Assembly: GCA_002336895.1 (NCBI GenBank)
Contig: DDFC01000032.1
Coordinates: 373,904-437,903 of the forward strand
Origin: Verrucomicrobiaceae bacterium UBA1938
Lineage (GTDB): Bacteria > Verrucomicrobiota > Verrucomicrobiia > Verrucomicrobiales > Verrucomicrobiaceae
Length of the DNA: 64,000 bases
Reading direction: 5' to 3'
The first letter of the stretch is position 1; every line of letters starts with the position of its first letter. Position numbers and translations under genes: made by a program. The notes beneath the pieces are model-generated. The model was not told where the DNA came from. It saw only the letters and a list, made by a program, of their open reading frames with translations, and did not search any database. Positions 35,208-44,511 of the stretch are shown in pieces.

Positions 35208-35258
35208 AGCGGGCCGCGTAGATAGGCGGGATTCAGGCCTGCGCAACCCTGCTGCGGT

Positions 35259-36527
35259 TCATCCTGGGTGCATTTCCACCAGTTTTCTGCCGGAGGAGAG
35301 CACGTCCACCAGCCACTGGCGCATGGCCTTGAAGCCGCGAATCAGGGCCCCGTCCATGACCTCCTGACAGCCAAAGTGGCGGGCGATCATGTCCTCCAGC
35401 CCCCGATAGCGTGGCAGCAGAATGAGGGCGCTGCGGGTGGAGGCCGAAGCGGAGTCCTCCCGGTGGGAGAAAGAGGGATGCAGCAGCCCTTTGCAGATGA
35501 CGCTGGGAACCTCAGCTGGCAGAGGGATCTGGCGCTCTGGCAGCACCAGCCACGGATGGTAGCTGAACACCAGCCCGCCAGAGGCGTCATGCGTGAGCCT
35601 GCCTGCGGTGCGGACCGGCACGCCCTCGGTGCGGCGGGCGAGGAAACCACGGACGCCGACTTTGAGATCGGCCGCCTCAGCGCGCCTGCCGAGCAGGAAG
35701 TCACTTCCCATCAGGGTGCCGAACCAGGTGAGACGGAACGACCAGCCCGCGACGAGGAGGGCGACAAAGATGAGCGCCAGAGACACGGCGGCCCCGGCGT
35801 AGGGATGGATGAAGGTGGCACCAGCCACGAGGGCCATGAGGCCGAGTTTGATGAGCTTGAGCCCGGCATCGACGATGCCAAAAGGGGAGAGTGCGATGAG
35901 GACATTGATGGCATGCGCGCTAAGCCAGACCACGGCAAAGGCGACGATGGAGACGGGAATGGTGATCCAAGGAGTATGCACGCTGAGATCGACCAAAGTG
36001 GCGAGGGGCATCACGGCCAGGCCAGACTCTGCCAGCTGAGCTGCGGCCTGAGGTGGATGCAGGCTCTCCACCTGAGACATGGCGAGGGCCACGAGAGGGA
36101 CAAAGCCGGCACTGGCGACAAGGGCGCTGATCTTGTTTTCAAAGAGTTCGGCAAAATCGAGGGGCTTTTTGACCAGTGGAGGTGCAGCAGCCCCGAGGAA
36201 GTCCTTCATGAGGCAGATGGCGAGCAGCGCCAGCCCGGTGCCCCACACGCCTGGATGGCAGTACCAGGGCAGACGATGGCGCAGGTGTGGCTGTGTTTTG
36301 TAATACGTCCATGCTCCGACGACGCTGACGCCGGTGAGCGGGCTGATGGCGACACCGGTGATCTCGGAAACGCCCTGAGACAGGCTGACGCCGGGGAGGA
36401 GCATGGACTCCTTCAGCTTTGCAGCAGGGGTAGAGTCTGAAGTCGGAGGAGCCGCGTGAAGAATGGAGCTGCCCAACAGCAACACAGAAAGGGTGACGAA
36501 CAGGCGGCGCTTGAACGGGGTATTCAT
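35259..36527 (-). CDS. multi-pass membrane protein of unknown function
   Basis: A 422-residue protein not recognised. It begins with a signal-like segment (RRLFVTLSVLLLGSSILHA) and has about seven further hydrophobic segments, among them GTGLALLAICLMKDFLGA, VASAGFVPLVALAMSQV, VSIVAFAVVWLSAHAINVLI and AVSLALIFVALLVAGWSF, then a soluble C-terminal part of about 130 residues. It may be a permease-like or integral structural protein. The ATG at 36527 is chosen because the 37 residues before it precede the signal. It stands alone upstream of lysA with a 51-base gap. Confidence 0.6.
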   Translation of the reverse strand: MNTPFKRRLFVTLSVLLLGSSILHAAPPTSDSTPAAKLKESMLLPGVSLSQGVSEITGVAISPLTGVSVVGAWTYYKTQPHLRHRLPWYCHPGVWGTGLALLAICLMKDFLGAAAPPLVKKPLDFAELFENKISALVASAGFVPLVALAMSQVESLHPPQAAAQLAESGLAVMPLATLVDLSVHTPWITIPVSIVAFAVVWLSAHAINVLIALSPFGIVDAGLKLIKLGLMALVAGATFIHPYAGAAVSLALIFVALLVAGWSFRLTWFGTLMGSDFLLGRRAEAADLKVGVRGFLARRTEGVPVRTAGRLTHDASGGLVFSYHPWLVLPERQIPLPAEVPSVICKGLLHPSFSHREDSASASTRSALILLPRYRGLEDMIARHFGCQEVMDGALIRGFKAMRQWLVDVLSSGRKLVEMHPG

Positions 36528-36646
36528 GGCAGATGCGGGCTGGGTGCGCTCTATCATGCACGCTATTACCTTTGAGGCAGGCACAATTGGAGGCGTGCTT
36601 TGTAACCGCTGGTTCTCTGGCACCGGATTCGGAGGCACGCTCGAAA

Positions 36647-36664
36647 GCGCCGGAGGACCGGCGC
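36647..36664 (-). terminator. possible terminator hairpin after the SGNH hydrolase
   Basis: A perfect 7-bp stem GCGCCGG-AGGA-CCGGCGC lies 26-43 bases beyond the stop of the SGNH gene on the minus strand. It is followed by only three T in that direction, so it may instead be a REP-like element. Confidence 0.4.
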
Positions 36665-36689
36665 ACTCCAGGACGCTGTCGCGGCAGTG

Positions 36690-37370
36690 CTACTTGCCAA
36701 GCGCCTTGGTGATCTCCGCCGCCACCTGCTGGGCCAGATATTCGCTGCCTGCGGCGGAGTAATGCACGTCGTGGGGATTTTGCAGGGTGGCGAGCTTGGG
36801 GGTGATGTGGGCGTTCAGGTCGTCGATAGCGACGCCGTTTTCAGCCATGACACGGGCGGCGATTTCATTGTATTCCTTCACCTGGCCGAACTTGCGGGGC
36901 GGATTGAGCTCGCCCACGGGGATGGGAGTGGTGGTGGCCCATATGAGCTTTGCGCCCGTGGCTTTCATGGTGGCCACGAGGCTGCGCAGATTGGCCTCAT
37001 AGTCGGCGGGCTCCACCTGGCGCTTGCCATCGGGCATGTATTTGAGGTCGTGGATGCCCCAGTTGAAGTGGATGACGTCCCATTTGCCGGCACCAAGCCA
37101 TTTGGTGATGCTGGCGACACCGTTTTTGGTGGGGCCGCCATTGGTGGGGATACGGTGGACGTTGGCCTTGCCCTCCAGAAGCTTGCGCACGGGCAGGGTG
37201 TAGCCCATGGAGATGGAATCTCCGATGAGGAGGACGCGAGGCAACCCTGCGACATCCTGGATGGGAGCCAGTGATGGATTGAGTGCCGGTTTGGGCTTGG
37301 GAGGCTGCTGCGCCGGGGCGCTGAGGAGACCAAGGAGAAGAAAGGAGAGAGCAGGAAGGAGGCGGTGCAT
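36690..37370 (-). CDS. exported SGNH/GDSL hydrolase
   Basis: A 226-residue exported esterase-type protein. After a signal sequence (LLPALSFLLLGLLSAPAQ) and a proline-rich linker, block I is VLLIGDSISMGY, block III is HFNWGIHDLKYM and block V is DVHYSAAGSEYLA, giving the Ser-Asp-His triad. Members deacylate glycans or lipids at the cell surface. ATG 37370 is preferred over a GTG at 37382. It lies downstream of purM after a short gap and may share its transcript. Confidence 0.82.
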   Translation of the reverse strand: MHRLLPALSFLLLGLLSAPAQQPPKPKPALNPSLAPIQDVAGLPRVLLIGDSISMGYTLPVRKLLEGKANVHRIPTNGGPTKNGVASITKWLGAGKWDVIHFNWGIHDLKYMPDGKRQVEPADYEANLRSLVATMKATGAKLIWATTTPIPVGELNPPRKFGQVKEYNEIAARVMAENGVAIDDLNAHITPKLATLQNPHDVHYSAAGSEYLAQQVAAEITKALGK

Positions 37371-37402
37371 GCCTCCTTTCACTGCTCAAATCAGCCAATC
37401 TT

Positions 37403-38404
37403 TCAGACGATCTCGACGCTGACCTGGGCGCTGGTGTCCATCTCGCCGATGATTTTGGCGCCTTTGCCGCAGGTGAGAGCCTTGTCGGCGTCTGCTGCGG
37501 AGACGATGGCGACCCAGCCGAGGCCCATGTTGAAAGTGTCGATGGCGTCTTTGGGGTCGGCGTGGCGGAGGACCTTCTGGACGACGTCGTTCTGCCAGAA
37601 GGGGATACGGAGGTTGGCGCCGAGGCCGCGCTTGAGGAACATGCGGCCGAGGTTTTCCGGCAGACCGCCGCCGGTGATGTGGGCCATGGCCCGGGGGCGG
37701 ATGCCTGCGGCTTTGAGAGCGGCGGGCTGCTCATGATAAAGCAGCGTGGGCAGGAGCAGCGTACGCATCTCGTCTTCGCTGAACTGAAGCTTTTCCTTCT
37801 CGATGATGCGGCGGACGAGGCTGAAGCCGTTGGCGTGGAAGCCGGCGCTGGGCCAGCCGATGAGCACGTCGCCAGCGGCGATGGTGCCGGGGTCGAGCAG
37901 GTCTTCCTTTTCGCAAGCGCCGATGGCGAAGCCGCTGAGCTCGACCATGCCCTCGGGCACCATGCCGGGCATCTCGGCTGTCTCACCGCCGGCGAGGATG
38001 CAATTGCAGGCCTCCAGGTATTCGGTCATGCCAGCGATGATGCGGGTAATCTGCGTCTTCTGGATCTTGGGGATGCCCACGTAGTCGAGGAACATGATGG
38101 GATCAGCGCCGGTGGTGAGCACGTCATTCACGTTCATGGCGACGAGGTCTTTACCCGCAGCTTCCAGCTGGTCGTGCTTGAGCAGCAGCTCGATCTTGGT
38201 ACCGACGCCGTCACAGCCGGTGAGAATGATGGGGTGCTTGTACCCGCTGAGGTCGTAGGCGGCGGCGAACAGGCCAAAGGGGTTTGCCAGCTTCCGCTTC
38301 TGCTGGGTGCGCTTGACCAGCACGCCGATGTCATCGACCAGCGATGCTGCTTCGTGAATATCGACGCCGGCTTGTTTGTAGGTATGTGCGGAGGAGCTGC
38401 TCAT
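37403..38404 (-). CDS. purM: phosphoribosylformylglycinamidine cyclo-ligase
   Basis: A 333-residue PurM (AIR synthetase), which closes the imidazole ring in purine synthesis. YKQAGVDIHEAASLVDDI at the N-terminus, LTGCDGVGTKIELL near residue 62, GGETAEMPGMVPEGM near 139 and HITGGGLPENLGRM near 242 are diagnostic. Full length. It is divergent from the DUF1080 gene across a 166-base region. Confidence 0.95.
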   Translation of the reverse strand: MSSSSAHTYKQAGVDIHEAASLVDDIGVLVKRTQQKRKLANPFGLFAAAYDLSGYKHPIILTGCDGVGTKIELLLKHDQLEAAGKDLVAMNVNDVLTTGADPIMFLDYVGIPKIQKTQITRIIAGMTEYLEACNCILAGGETAEMPGMVPEGMVELSGFAIGACEKEDLLDPGTIAAGDVLIGWPSAGFHANGFSLVRRIIEKEKLQFSEDEMRTLLLPTLLYHEQPAALKAAGIRPRAMAHITGGGLPENLGRMFLKRGLGANLRIPFWQNDVVQKVLRHADPKDAIDTFNMGLGWVAIVSAADADKALTCGKGAKIIGEMDTSAQVSVEIV

Positions 38405-38570
38405 GGGAAAATGGTGGCCGGTTGCCTAGCCCGAAAGCCGGGGCGGCTCAAACGGAAACTGACCCAGCGGGGGTGGGAGTTTTTCAGCCAGTATGGCTTT
38501 CACGACAGAGGAGAAGTGCAGAAAACAGGTCGAATGATCAATATCTCCGAAATGTCCGTTTGAATCCTGA

Positions 38571-39296
38571 ATGAAGCTTCCCCCCTTGAAACTCCTGCTC
38601 TGCACTGCCCTGCTGCAGACCCAGCTCTCCGGCCAAGCGACCGATGCCCCGGCTTTCTGCGATCTCTTCAACAGGAAGGACCTCACCGGCTGGGTGGATG
38701 TGAACACGAGCCCGGAGACATGGAGCGTCAAAGACGGGATGCTGGTGTGCAAGGGGCTGCCCATTGGGGTGATGCGCAGCGAGAAGCAGTATGAGAATTT
38801 CATCCTGCACATCGAGTGGATGCACATGGAGGCGGGTGGAAATTCCGGCGTGTTTGTGTGGAGCGAGGGCGCGGTGCCTGCAGGCCGAAATCTGCCCAAG
38901 GGCATGGAAGTGCAGATGCTGGAGCTGGAGTGGCCGAAGCTGCACCCGGACAAAGATGGCCTGCCTAACCACCCGGGCTATGTGTCTGGCGAGCTCTTTG
39001 GCGCGAACGGGCTGGAGGGCGTGCCGGACAATCCGCGTGGAAAGCGCAGCATGTCGTGGGAGATGCGCTGCAAAGGCAAGGGCGAATGGAACACGTATGA
39101 CGTGGTGTGCGTGGACGGCACGGTGAAGCTCTCAATCAACGGGAAGTTTGTGAACGGCATCAGCCAGTCAACGGTGCGCAAAGGGTACCTGTGCCTGGAG
39201 TCGGAAGGGGCGGAGATTCATTTCCGCAACATTCGGATTCTGGAGCTGCCGGGCGGCAGAGTGACGCCGGAGCAGACGGCTCCGGTGGTAAAGTAG
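38571..39296 (+). CDS. exported DUF1080 (3-keto-disaccharide hydrolase-like) protein
   Basis: A 241-residue exported protein with a DUF1080 concanavalin-like fold. After the signal (LKLLLCTALLQTQLSGQA) come FCDLFNRKDLTGWVDVNTSP, WSVKDGMLVCKG, NFILHIEWMHMEAGGNSGVF and the C-terminal EIHFRNIRILEL, the core family motifs. DUF1080 domains include 3-keto-glycoside hydrolases and glucan-binding proteins, acting outside the cytoplasm on sugars. It converges with a ceramidase-like gene. Confidence 0.87.
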   Translation: MKLPPLKLLLCTALLQTQLSGQATDAPAFCDLFNRKDLTGWVDVNTSPETWSVKDGMLVCKGLPIGVMRSEKQYENFILHIEWMHMEAGGNSGVFVWSEGAVPAGRNLPKGMEVQMLELEWPKLHPDKDGLPNHPGYVSGELFGANGLEGVPDNPRGKRSMSWEMRCKGKGEWNTYDVVCVDGTVKLSINGKFVNGISQSTVRKGYLCLESEGAEIHFRNIRILELPGGRVTPEQTAPVVK

Positions 39297-39297
39297 G

Positions 39298-40641
39298 CTA
39301 TTTCTTCGTCTGCTGCATCAGCTCCCCGACTTTGGAGGTGATCGAATCTTCCACGGCCTCAGTGTAGGGAGCGCGATGGCCGTATTCGAACATGCCGGTG
39401 ATACCTTCGTAGCCGCCCTCTTTAAGCACGCGAAGGCTGGGGACGTAGCTGGTGAGGTCGTTGTTATAGCCGCAGACCCAGGTGGTGTTCCAGCCGTAGG
39501 TGGTTTTGAACTTGAGGGAGTAGTCCACCACGGTCTCGCCAGTGAGGGCGATGAACTGGAAGCCGGAGCCGAAGCGCCAGACCTGGATGGGGTATGGCAC
39601 GCGGTCCGGCGGTGAACCGAGAGTTTCATACTGGCGGATGAAATGCTCGAACTCGCGCCTGGGCATGCCGGTGAGATTGGGAAGGCGCTGCTTGAGTTCA
39701 TCGAGAGGGATGCCGGGCTGGAGCTGAAGCTCTGTCCGGTCCATGGCGGCGTGGATGGGACCGGTGAGAGGAGTCATCGTGCCAGTGAGCACCTGACGCA
39801 CGGCCTCGGCGAGAATGCTGCCGTACATGCGGGCGAGTTCGGTCGCTTCCAAATCTTTGCCGCGAATGCGAGGCAGTGGATTGGCATCGCCGCCGCAGTT
39901 TTGTACAAACAAGGCGACGGAGCCGGGGAATGATTTTTCCAGCTCCAGCTGAGCGAAGCCGGCGTAGTCGCCATTGATGCTGAGGCCGCCGAGGGCTGTG
40001 GTGTGGCAGGAGTAGCCAAAGAGGATGGCTTTGAGATCATTGCCCGATTTGACGGTGATGACTGGCACATCCTGATCTACCTGACCGCCCAAGGCGCGGC
40101 TCTCGGGGCCGCGTGAGCGGCGGCGGTTCACGGCGACACCGGCAAGGCCCTGGTCAAAGGCGAGCTCTGCGGGTGCGAGGTTGGCGATAGCGGCACCGAT
40201 GACCTCTGCATACTTCGCATAAACCAGGGCGGTGTAGCGGTCCTTCACCATCGCTTCTTCTGGCGTGAGCTCGTAATAGAGCCAGAGCACATCCTCGGTG
40301 ATGGGGCAGGAGTGATTATGAGAGGTGTTGAGGATCAGGCGCTCGCGCGGAATGCCGTGTTTTTCGAGCGCTGCCTTGGCGATGATGGAGACCATTTTAC
40401 CGCTCAGGCCAACGAGGTCTGCGGTGACAAGGACGGATGTCGCACCAGAGTCATCTTTAATGGCGAGCGCCTTCAGCCAGATGGGATGCTCCACACGCTG
40501 GGACATGCGCGTTTTGCCACCATAGCCTGCCAGAGGGACAGACTCTGAGGGCGTGATGTCAGCTTTCGCTGCGCCAGCCTGCCATGCGGCGGAGGCCATG
40601 GTGGCGTGGAGAATGAGAAGGAGAATGAAGGCGTATCTCAT
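39298..40641 (-). CDS. exported neutral/alkaline ceramidase N-terminal domain protein (paralogue 1)
   Basis: A 447-residue exported protein related to the N-terminal domain of neutral/alkaline non-lysosomal ceramidases. Signal YAFILLLILHATMASA, then AAKADITPSESVPLAGYGG, ILNTSHNHSCPI with the zinc-type histidines near residue 108, FGYSCHTTALGG near 208 and VALFVQNCGGDANP near 235. It lacks the C-terminal domain of full ceramidases, so the true substrate may not be ceramide. Its ATG overlaps the stop of the unknown gene upstream (ATGA). Confidence 0.83.
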   Translation of the reverse strand: MRYAFILLLILHATMASAAWQAGAAKADITPSESVPLAGYGGKTRMSQRVEHPIWLKALAIKDDSGATSVLVTADLVGLSGKMVSIIAKAALEKHGIPRERLILNTSHNHSCPITEDVLWLYYELTPEEAMVKDRYTALVYAKYAEVIGAAIANLAPAELAFDQGLAGVAVNRRRSRGPESRALGGQVDQDVPVITVKSGNDLKAILFGYSCHTTALGGLSINGDYAGFAQLELEKSFPGSVALFVQNCGGDANPLPRIRGKDLEATELARMYGSILAEAVRQVLTGTMTPLTGPIHAAMDRTELQLQPGIPLDELKQRLPNLTGMPRREFEHFIRQYETLGSPPDRVPYPIQVWRFGSGFQFIALTGETVVDYSLKFKTTYGWNTTWVCGYNNDLTSYVPSLRVLKEGGYEGITGMFEYGHRAPYTEAVEDSITSKVGELMQQTKK

Positions 40642-41573
40642 GGCGGCATGATTTTGAAGGCTTCGTACATGAAGAAGGCGAGGCCGGCGTAGCCGGGGTG
40701 GGGGTGGTAGGTGTCATCCACAGACTTCAGGGAGGCCATCATCTGTGTTTCGGTCTTGCCGTAGAAGCCTTCCATCTTGGGGCCGATGTCCGCCATCTTG
40801 GCACCGACGAAGACTTTTGCCTTGGTGGTGTCTGCGTAGGCGATGGTTTTGGCGACGAGAGAGACGATGCCGTTTTTTCCTTCGGCGGTGTCGCGATAGC
40901 TCATGATGGCGACGTGATCGACGCAATCGAGCAGGTGCTTGGCGGCGTCTTTGGTGGTGCCTTGGAAGGTGACTGGGTAGTCGGGCTTTCCTTCGGGCGT
41001 GGTTTTGTCGAGCCAGAAGACGATGTCCACGCCATAGATCAACCCGGGCTCCGCTGTGTGAGCCTTGGAAGCGGCTTTGTGATTGACCTCCACAAACTGG
41101 GTCAGAAGATCGCACTTTTGAGCGGGATCGGCTTTCTTCCACTGGGGCAGGCCGTGGGGCTCGATGTCGAGATGCATACCATCGAAGCGTGCGTCCGAAG
41201 GACTTTCACGGTTGAAGGTCAGGATGCCGTCCACGCTGGCGAGCACGATGCCGTGCTTGGCGCGCAGGGCGTGAGAGGGATCGCCAAAGAGGGCGTGGAT
41301 ACGGAGCGAGCGGGCATGGGCACGCTGGAGGAAAGTGCGAGTGGGCTCAGTGTTTTTGAGCGGACGGCCGCCGTCTGGCAACCGCTCAAAATGCACCTGC
41401 CAGAATAGTTCGGTGATGTGCCGCTGGGCACAGAAAGCGAACAGTTGATCGGCAGCTTCAGGAGAAGCGGCAATGGCGTCGGTTTTGTAGATCCACATGC
41501 CACGCATTTCCGCAGCAGGCAGCTTTGCGGCCGCCAGAAAGATGAACAGCAGCAGGGCGAGGGCGTGTCTCAT
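40638..41573 (-). CDS. exported protein of unknown function, possible TIM-barrel hydrolase
   Basis: A 311-residue exported protein (signal LALLLFIFLAAAKLPAAE). MRGMWIYKTDAIAAS, HITELFWQVHFERL, FDGMHLDIEPHGLPQW, YGVDIVFWLDKT and DHVAIMSYRDTAEG suggest alternating strands of a (beta/alpha)8 barrel, with acidic residues at strand ends that could act as glycosidase catalysts. I cannot name a family. The frame extends to 41663, but the ATG at 41573 directly precedes the signal peptide. It is coupled to the ceramidase-like gene downstream. Confidence 0.62.
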   Translation of the reverse strand: MRHALALLLFIFLAAAKLPAAEMRGMWIYKTDAIAASPEAADQLFAFCAQRHITELFWQVHFERLPDGGRPLKNTEPTRTFLQRAHARSLRIHALFGDPSHALRAKHGIVLASVDGILTFNRESPSDARFDGMHLDIEPHGLPQWKKADPAQKCDLLTQFVEVNHKAASKAHTAEPGLIYGVDIVFWLDKTTPEGKPDYPVTFQGTTKDAAKHLLDCVDHVAIMSYRDTAEGKNGIVSLVAKTIAYADTTKAKVFVGAKMADIGPKMEGFYGKTETQMMASLKSVDDTYHPHPGYAGLAFFMYEAFKIMPP

Positions 41574-41671
41574 GGGGATCGGGTGAGCAGCACATACGCA
41601 CACGGATAGTAGAGTTGTCAGGGCAAGTTTGCTCTTGCCGCCTCTTGTATGTGAATTCAGCATAAGAGTAC

Positions 41672-42037
41672 ATGAACCGGGCTTTCATTTTTCTGACGAT
41701 CCTGGCTGCTTTGCATCTCCTTGGAGGCCAAACCCACGCCAAGTCTCAAAAGCCCAGCAAAGACATGATGCTGATTTTGATTCATTACAAATCCGGCCCC
41801 AATGATTTGGATGTCAAAAAGCTGACCAAGGACCAAACCAAGACTGTTCCGAACAAAACAGACATGGCTGAATTTGAGGTGTGTGAAGTACCTTACCCAC
41901 AAGGCGTGGCCGATTACTTTTCATACATAGTCTATCTCCACACGCCGTCAGGACGCTACTGGATCCACCAAAGCGGCGGGTTTGCAGGTGTGAGCCATTT
42001 TTATGGCCCTGGTCTGGTCAAAGATCTGCGTCAATAG
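41672..42037 (+). CDS. small exported hypothetical protein
   Basis: A 121-residue protein with a signal sequence (FIFLTILAALHLLGGQTHA). The mature part of about 95 residues contains SKDMMLILIHYKSG, DLDVKKLTKDQTKTV and YWIHQSGGFAGVSHFYGPG. I recognise no family. It faces away from the unknown gene at 40638 and converges with a ceramidase-like gene after 7 bases. Confidence 0.55.
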   Translation: MNRAFIFLTILAALHLLGGQTHAKSQKPSKDMMLILIHYKSGPNDLDVKKLTKDQTKTVPNKTDMAEFEVCEVPYPQGVADYFSYIVYLHTPSGRYWIHQSGGFAGVSHFYGPGLVKDLRQ

Positions 42038-42044
42038 CAGGCAG

Positions 42045-43472
42045 TCACTTCAGCTCCGCCGCCATCTCCATCAGGGCGTCCATCATTTTCACGGAGGCCT
42101 GGGATTCGAGATTGTTGGTGCCGGGCCAGGTCTCGTAGCCGCCAAGCTCAAAGTGGCGGGGGGTAGGCATGTAGCCGTAGTAGCCGTTGGCGAGTTCGAC
42201 CATGAAGGATTTGGCAAAGGGGCTGCGCTTGCGGAATTCGACACCGGTTTCGGCAAAGGTTTCCGTGGGGGTGGTGCCGATGCAGATGTCTCCGATGCGG
42301 AAGATCTGCACAGGAGCCTTGGTCTCAGGGCTGGCCTGCGCGAGACGCTGCACGCGGCCTGCGTAAGCGAGGGGGAGGTCGGCCTTGCCCTGAATGCGCG
42401 GTGTTTTGGCCTCGGTATCCTTGGCCCAGGCAATGAGCTCGGGATCGATCTTGCGCCAGGTGATGGGAAGCTCGCGATAGCGGGCGGCGAGAGGAGCGCT
42501 GCTCTGCCAGGTGACTTTGGCAAGGGCGGCGTTGACTTTGGTGGCGACGTCTTCGGCGACGTAGCGCATCTGCTCATAGGGCTTTTTGCGCGGCTGGGGA
42601 TTGCGAAAGTTGATGTTGTTGGCATCGCCGCTGGTGCCATTGGCCATGAGGGCCACGAAGGGCGGATCGTCGGTGCCACCGGATTGCAGACGCTTGAGGG
42701 CCTCGCAGTACATGCCGTAATAGTCTGCTGAAATGTCCGCGTCTTTTACCCCGCCGACGTAGTGGAGCGAGTAGGCGGAATAGACGGAGATCATGCGGCC
42801 GCCGGGCTCGCGCAGGGCGATGAAGGAGACGATAGGATCGGGCTCGCCTGCGGGCTCGATGAGGGCGGGATTGCCAGCGCCGGGGTTCATCTTGACCTTG
42901 TCGATCTTGCCGAATGGATTGGGTGGCATTTTGTCTGGCTGAAGGAACCAGCGGCGGATGTTTACATGCTCGGGAATGCTGACGGTGCTGAAGGCGATCT
43001 CCGCCGGACGCAGGAGAGTGATGGCACGACGCACGCCGTCAGAGATGCGACGGGCGACGAATTTTTGATAGTCGGTCAGCTCGTCCATGTCGGAGGTGTA
43101 AAAGCGAACGGGACCACCGATGGCATTGGCCGCCGAGTGGGTGTGCGTGCCGGAGATGAGGACATTGGCCGCGGGAATGCCGGTTTCCTTTTCGACGAGC
43201 TCACGAGCCTCGACGCAGAGGCTGCGGTGCATGCCGAGGAGATCGCACACGACGAGGGCGAGCCTGGTTTTGCCATCATCGAGGACAAGACAGCGGGCGT
43301 GCAGTTCATCATGAATGTGCGTGCAGGGGTAAGGAAGGAAGCCACCGACGACCTCGCTGCCTAGCGGTGGAGTGATGTTGCTGGTGGCGGCACCGGCCAT
43401 GAGCGGGGCCTGGGCAGCATCTGCGGCATGAAGCGAGACTGCGGCGAGGAAGGTGAGAAAGAAAAAACGCAT
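42045..43472 (-). CDS. exported neutral/alkaline ceramidase N-terminal domain protein (paralogue 2)
   Basis: A 475-residue relative of the protein at 39298-40641. Signal RFFFLTFLAAVSLHAADA, then SNITPPLGSEVVGGFLPYP, VLISGTHTHSAANAIGG near residue 100, YSLHYVGGV near 232 and ALMANGTSGDANNINF near 264. Histidine-containing TH-TH and SG-DA-N segments fit a metallohydrolase of the ceramidase group. A GTG at 43508 overlapping the Kelch gene stop is an alternative start, but ATG 43472 gives a clean signal peptide. Substrate unknown. Confidence 0.82.
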   Translation of the reverse strand: MRFFFLTFLAAVSLHAADAAQAPLMAGAATSNITPPLGSEVVGGFLPYPCTHIHDELHARCLVLDDGKTRLALVVCDLLGMHRSLCVEARELVEKETGIPAANVLISGTHTHSAANAIGGPVRFYTSDMDELTDYQKFVARRISDGVRRAITLLRPAEIAFSTVSIPEHVNIRRWFLQPDKMPPNPFGKIDKVKMNPGAGNPALIEPAGEPDPIVSFIALREPGGRMISVYSAYSLHYVGGVKDADISADYYGMYCEALKRLQSGGTDDPPFVALMANGTSGDANNINFRNPQPRKKPYEQMRYVAEDVATKVNAALAKVTWQSSAPLAARYRELPITWRKIDPELIAWAKDTEAKTPRIQGKADLPLAYAGRVQRLAQASPETKAPVQIFRIGDICIGTTPTETFAETGVEFRKRSPFAKSFMVELANGYYGYMPTPRHFELGGYETWPGTNNLESQASVKMMDALMEMAAELK

Positions 43473-43504
43473 GGAACCAATACAGAGGTTCTGCAGGAAT
43501 TTTG

Positions 43505-44485
43505 TCACGGCTTCCAGTCTGCGGGCAGAGTGAGGGACCAGACCTCATTGGAAAGCGGGCGGGCGTGGCCGCCGAGGAGCCAGAGTTTGTCCTGAAAGAC
43601 GAGCGCGGAGTGCTCATGGCGCGGCTTCCAGCAGGTGTTTGTTTCCAGGCGCTGCCAGTTTTTGCCATCGGTGCTGTGCCAGACGTCACCGTGATTGTCC
43701 TTCTCCTTTGACCAGCCACCGAGAACCCAGAGCCGGCCACGATAGACTGCAGCGCTGAACCACAAGCGTGGAGCCCAGGGAGCGGATGTGGTCTCGCAGG
43801 CCCAGTGCACGCCATCAGACGACGACCAGACGTCGTTCTTTGAGTGGTAGTTGGGGACGTAGTTGCCGCCGCCGAGCACGTATATTTTGTCGTTTAATAC
43901 CACGGACTGGTGGTAGGCGCGGGGGGACCAGGCAGCCTGCGGTGCTTCGAGTTTCCACTCTTTGCCATCGGCGGACGACCATACGTCGTTTTTGAGGCTG
44001 CTGTCATTGCCGAAGTAGTAGTCCTCAATACCGCCGAGCAGCCACATCCTGCCGCGATGCTCGACCAAGCCAGCGGCGAGGCGCGGGGACCATTTGGCGC
44101 CTGGGGCAACTTGATTCCAAGCAGCGCCATCCGTGGAGGTCCACACTTGGTTACTAGCTGAATGACCTGGGAGGCGGCCTTTGTACCAGCCGCCCATGAT
44201 CCAAAGGCGATCCTGGAAGGTGAGGCTCATGGCGAGGTCGCTATGCAGCCAGGGGGCGTTGCTATTGATGAGCTTCCAATCTCGGCCATTGGCTGAGGAC
44301 CAGACATCGCGCGGCGGCTCCTGGAAGGACTGAAACCAGCCGCCGCCGATCCAGAGCTGATCTTTAAAGACCCACTCGGCCTGCGAGTCACGAGGCTGCC
44401 AGGGCGCAGTGGATTCGAGCACCCAGTCAATGTCTGCCGAAGCGCTACGTACAGCAATGAACCCCAGAAGAAGGAGATGTTTCAT
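43505..44485 (-). CDS. exported Kelch-type beta-propeller protein
   Basis: A 326-residue exported protein (signal KHLLLLGFIAVRSASA) built of about six repeats with the pattern F-x-x-x-L-W-x-x-GG-W and DVWSS-D-G-x-x-W, for example DQLWIGGGWF, DRLWIMGGWY, RGRMWLLGGI, DKIYVLGGGN, RGRLWVLGGW and DKLWLLGGHA. This is a Kelch propeller, probably a binding platform for a glycan or protein. It shares the minus-strand run with the ceramidase-like gene and the DUF1501 gene. No catalytic residues are apparent. Confidence 0.82.
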   Translation of the reverse strand: MKHLLLLGFIAVRSASADIDWVLESTAPWQPRDSQAEWVFKDQLWIGGGWFQSFQEPPRDVWSSANGRDWKLINSNAPWLHSDLAMSLTFQDRLWIMGGWYKGRLPGHSASNQVWTSTDGAAWNQVAPGAKWSPRLAAGLVEHRGRMWLLGGIEDYYFGNDSSLKNDVWSSADGKEWKLEAPQAAWSPRAYHQSVVLNDKIYVLGGGNYVPNYHSKNDVWSSSDGVHWACETTSAPWAPRLWFSAAVYRGRLWVLGGWSKEKDNHGDVWHSTDGKNWQRLETNTCWKPRHEHSALVFQDKLWLLGGHARPLSNEVWSLTLPADWKP

Positions 44486-44511
44486 CAGTCAATGCAGAAG
44501 AAGGTTATGGC

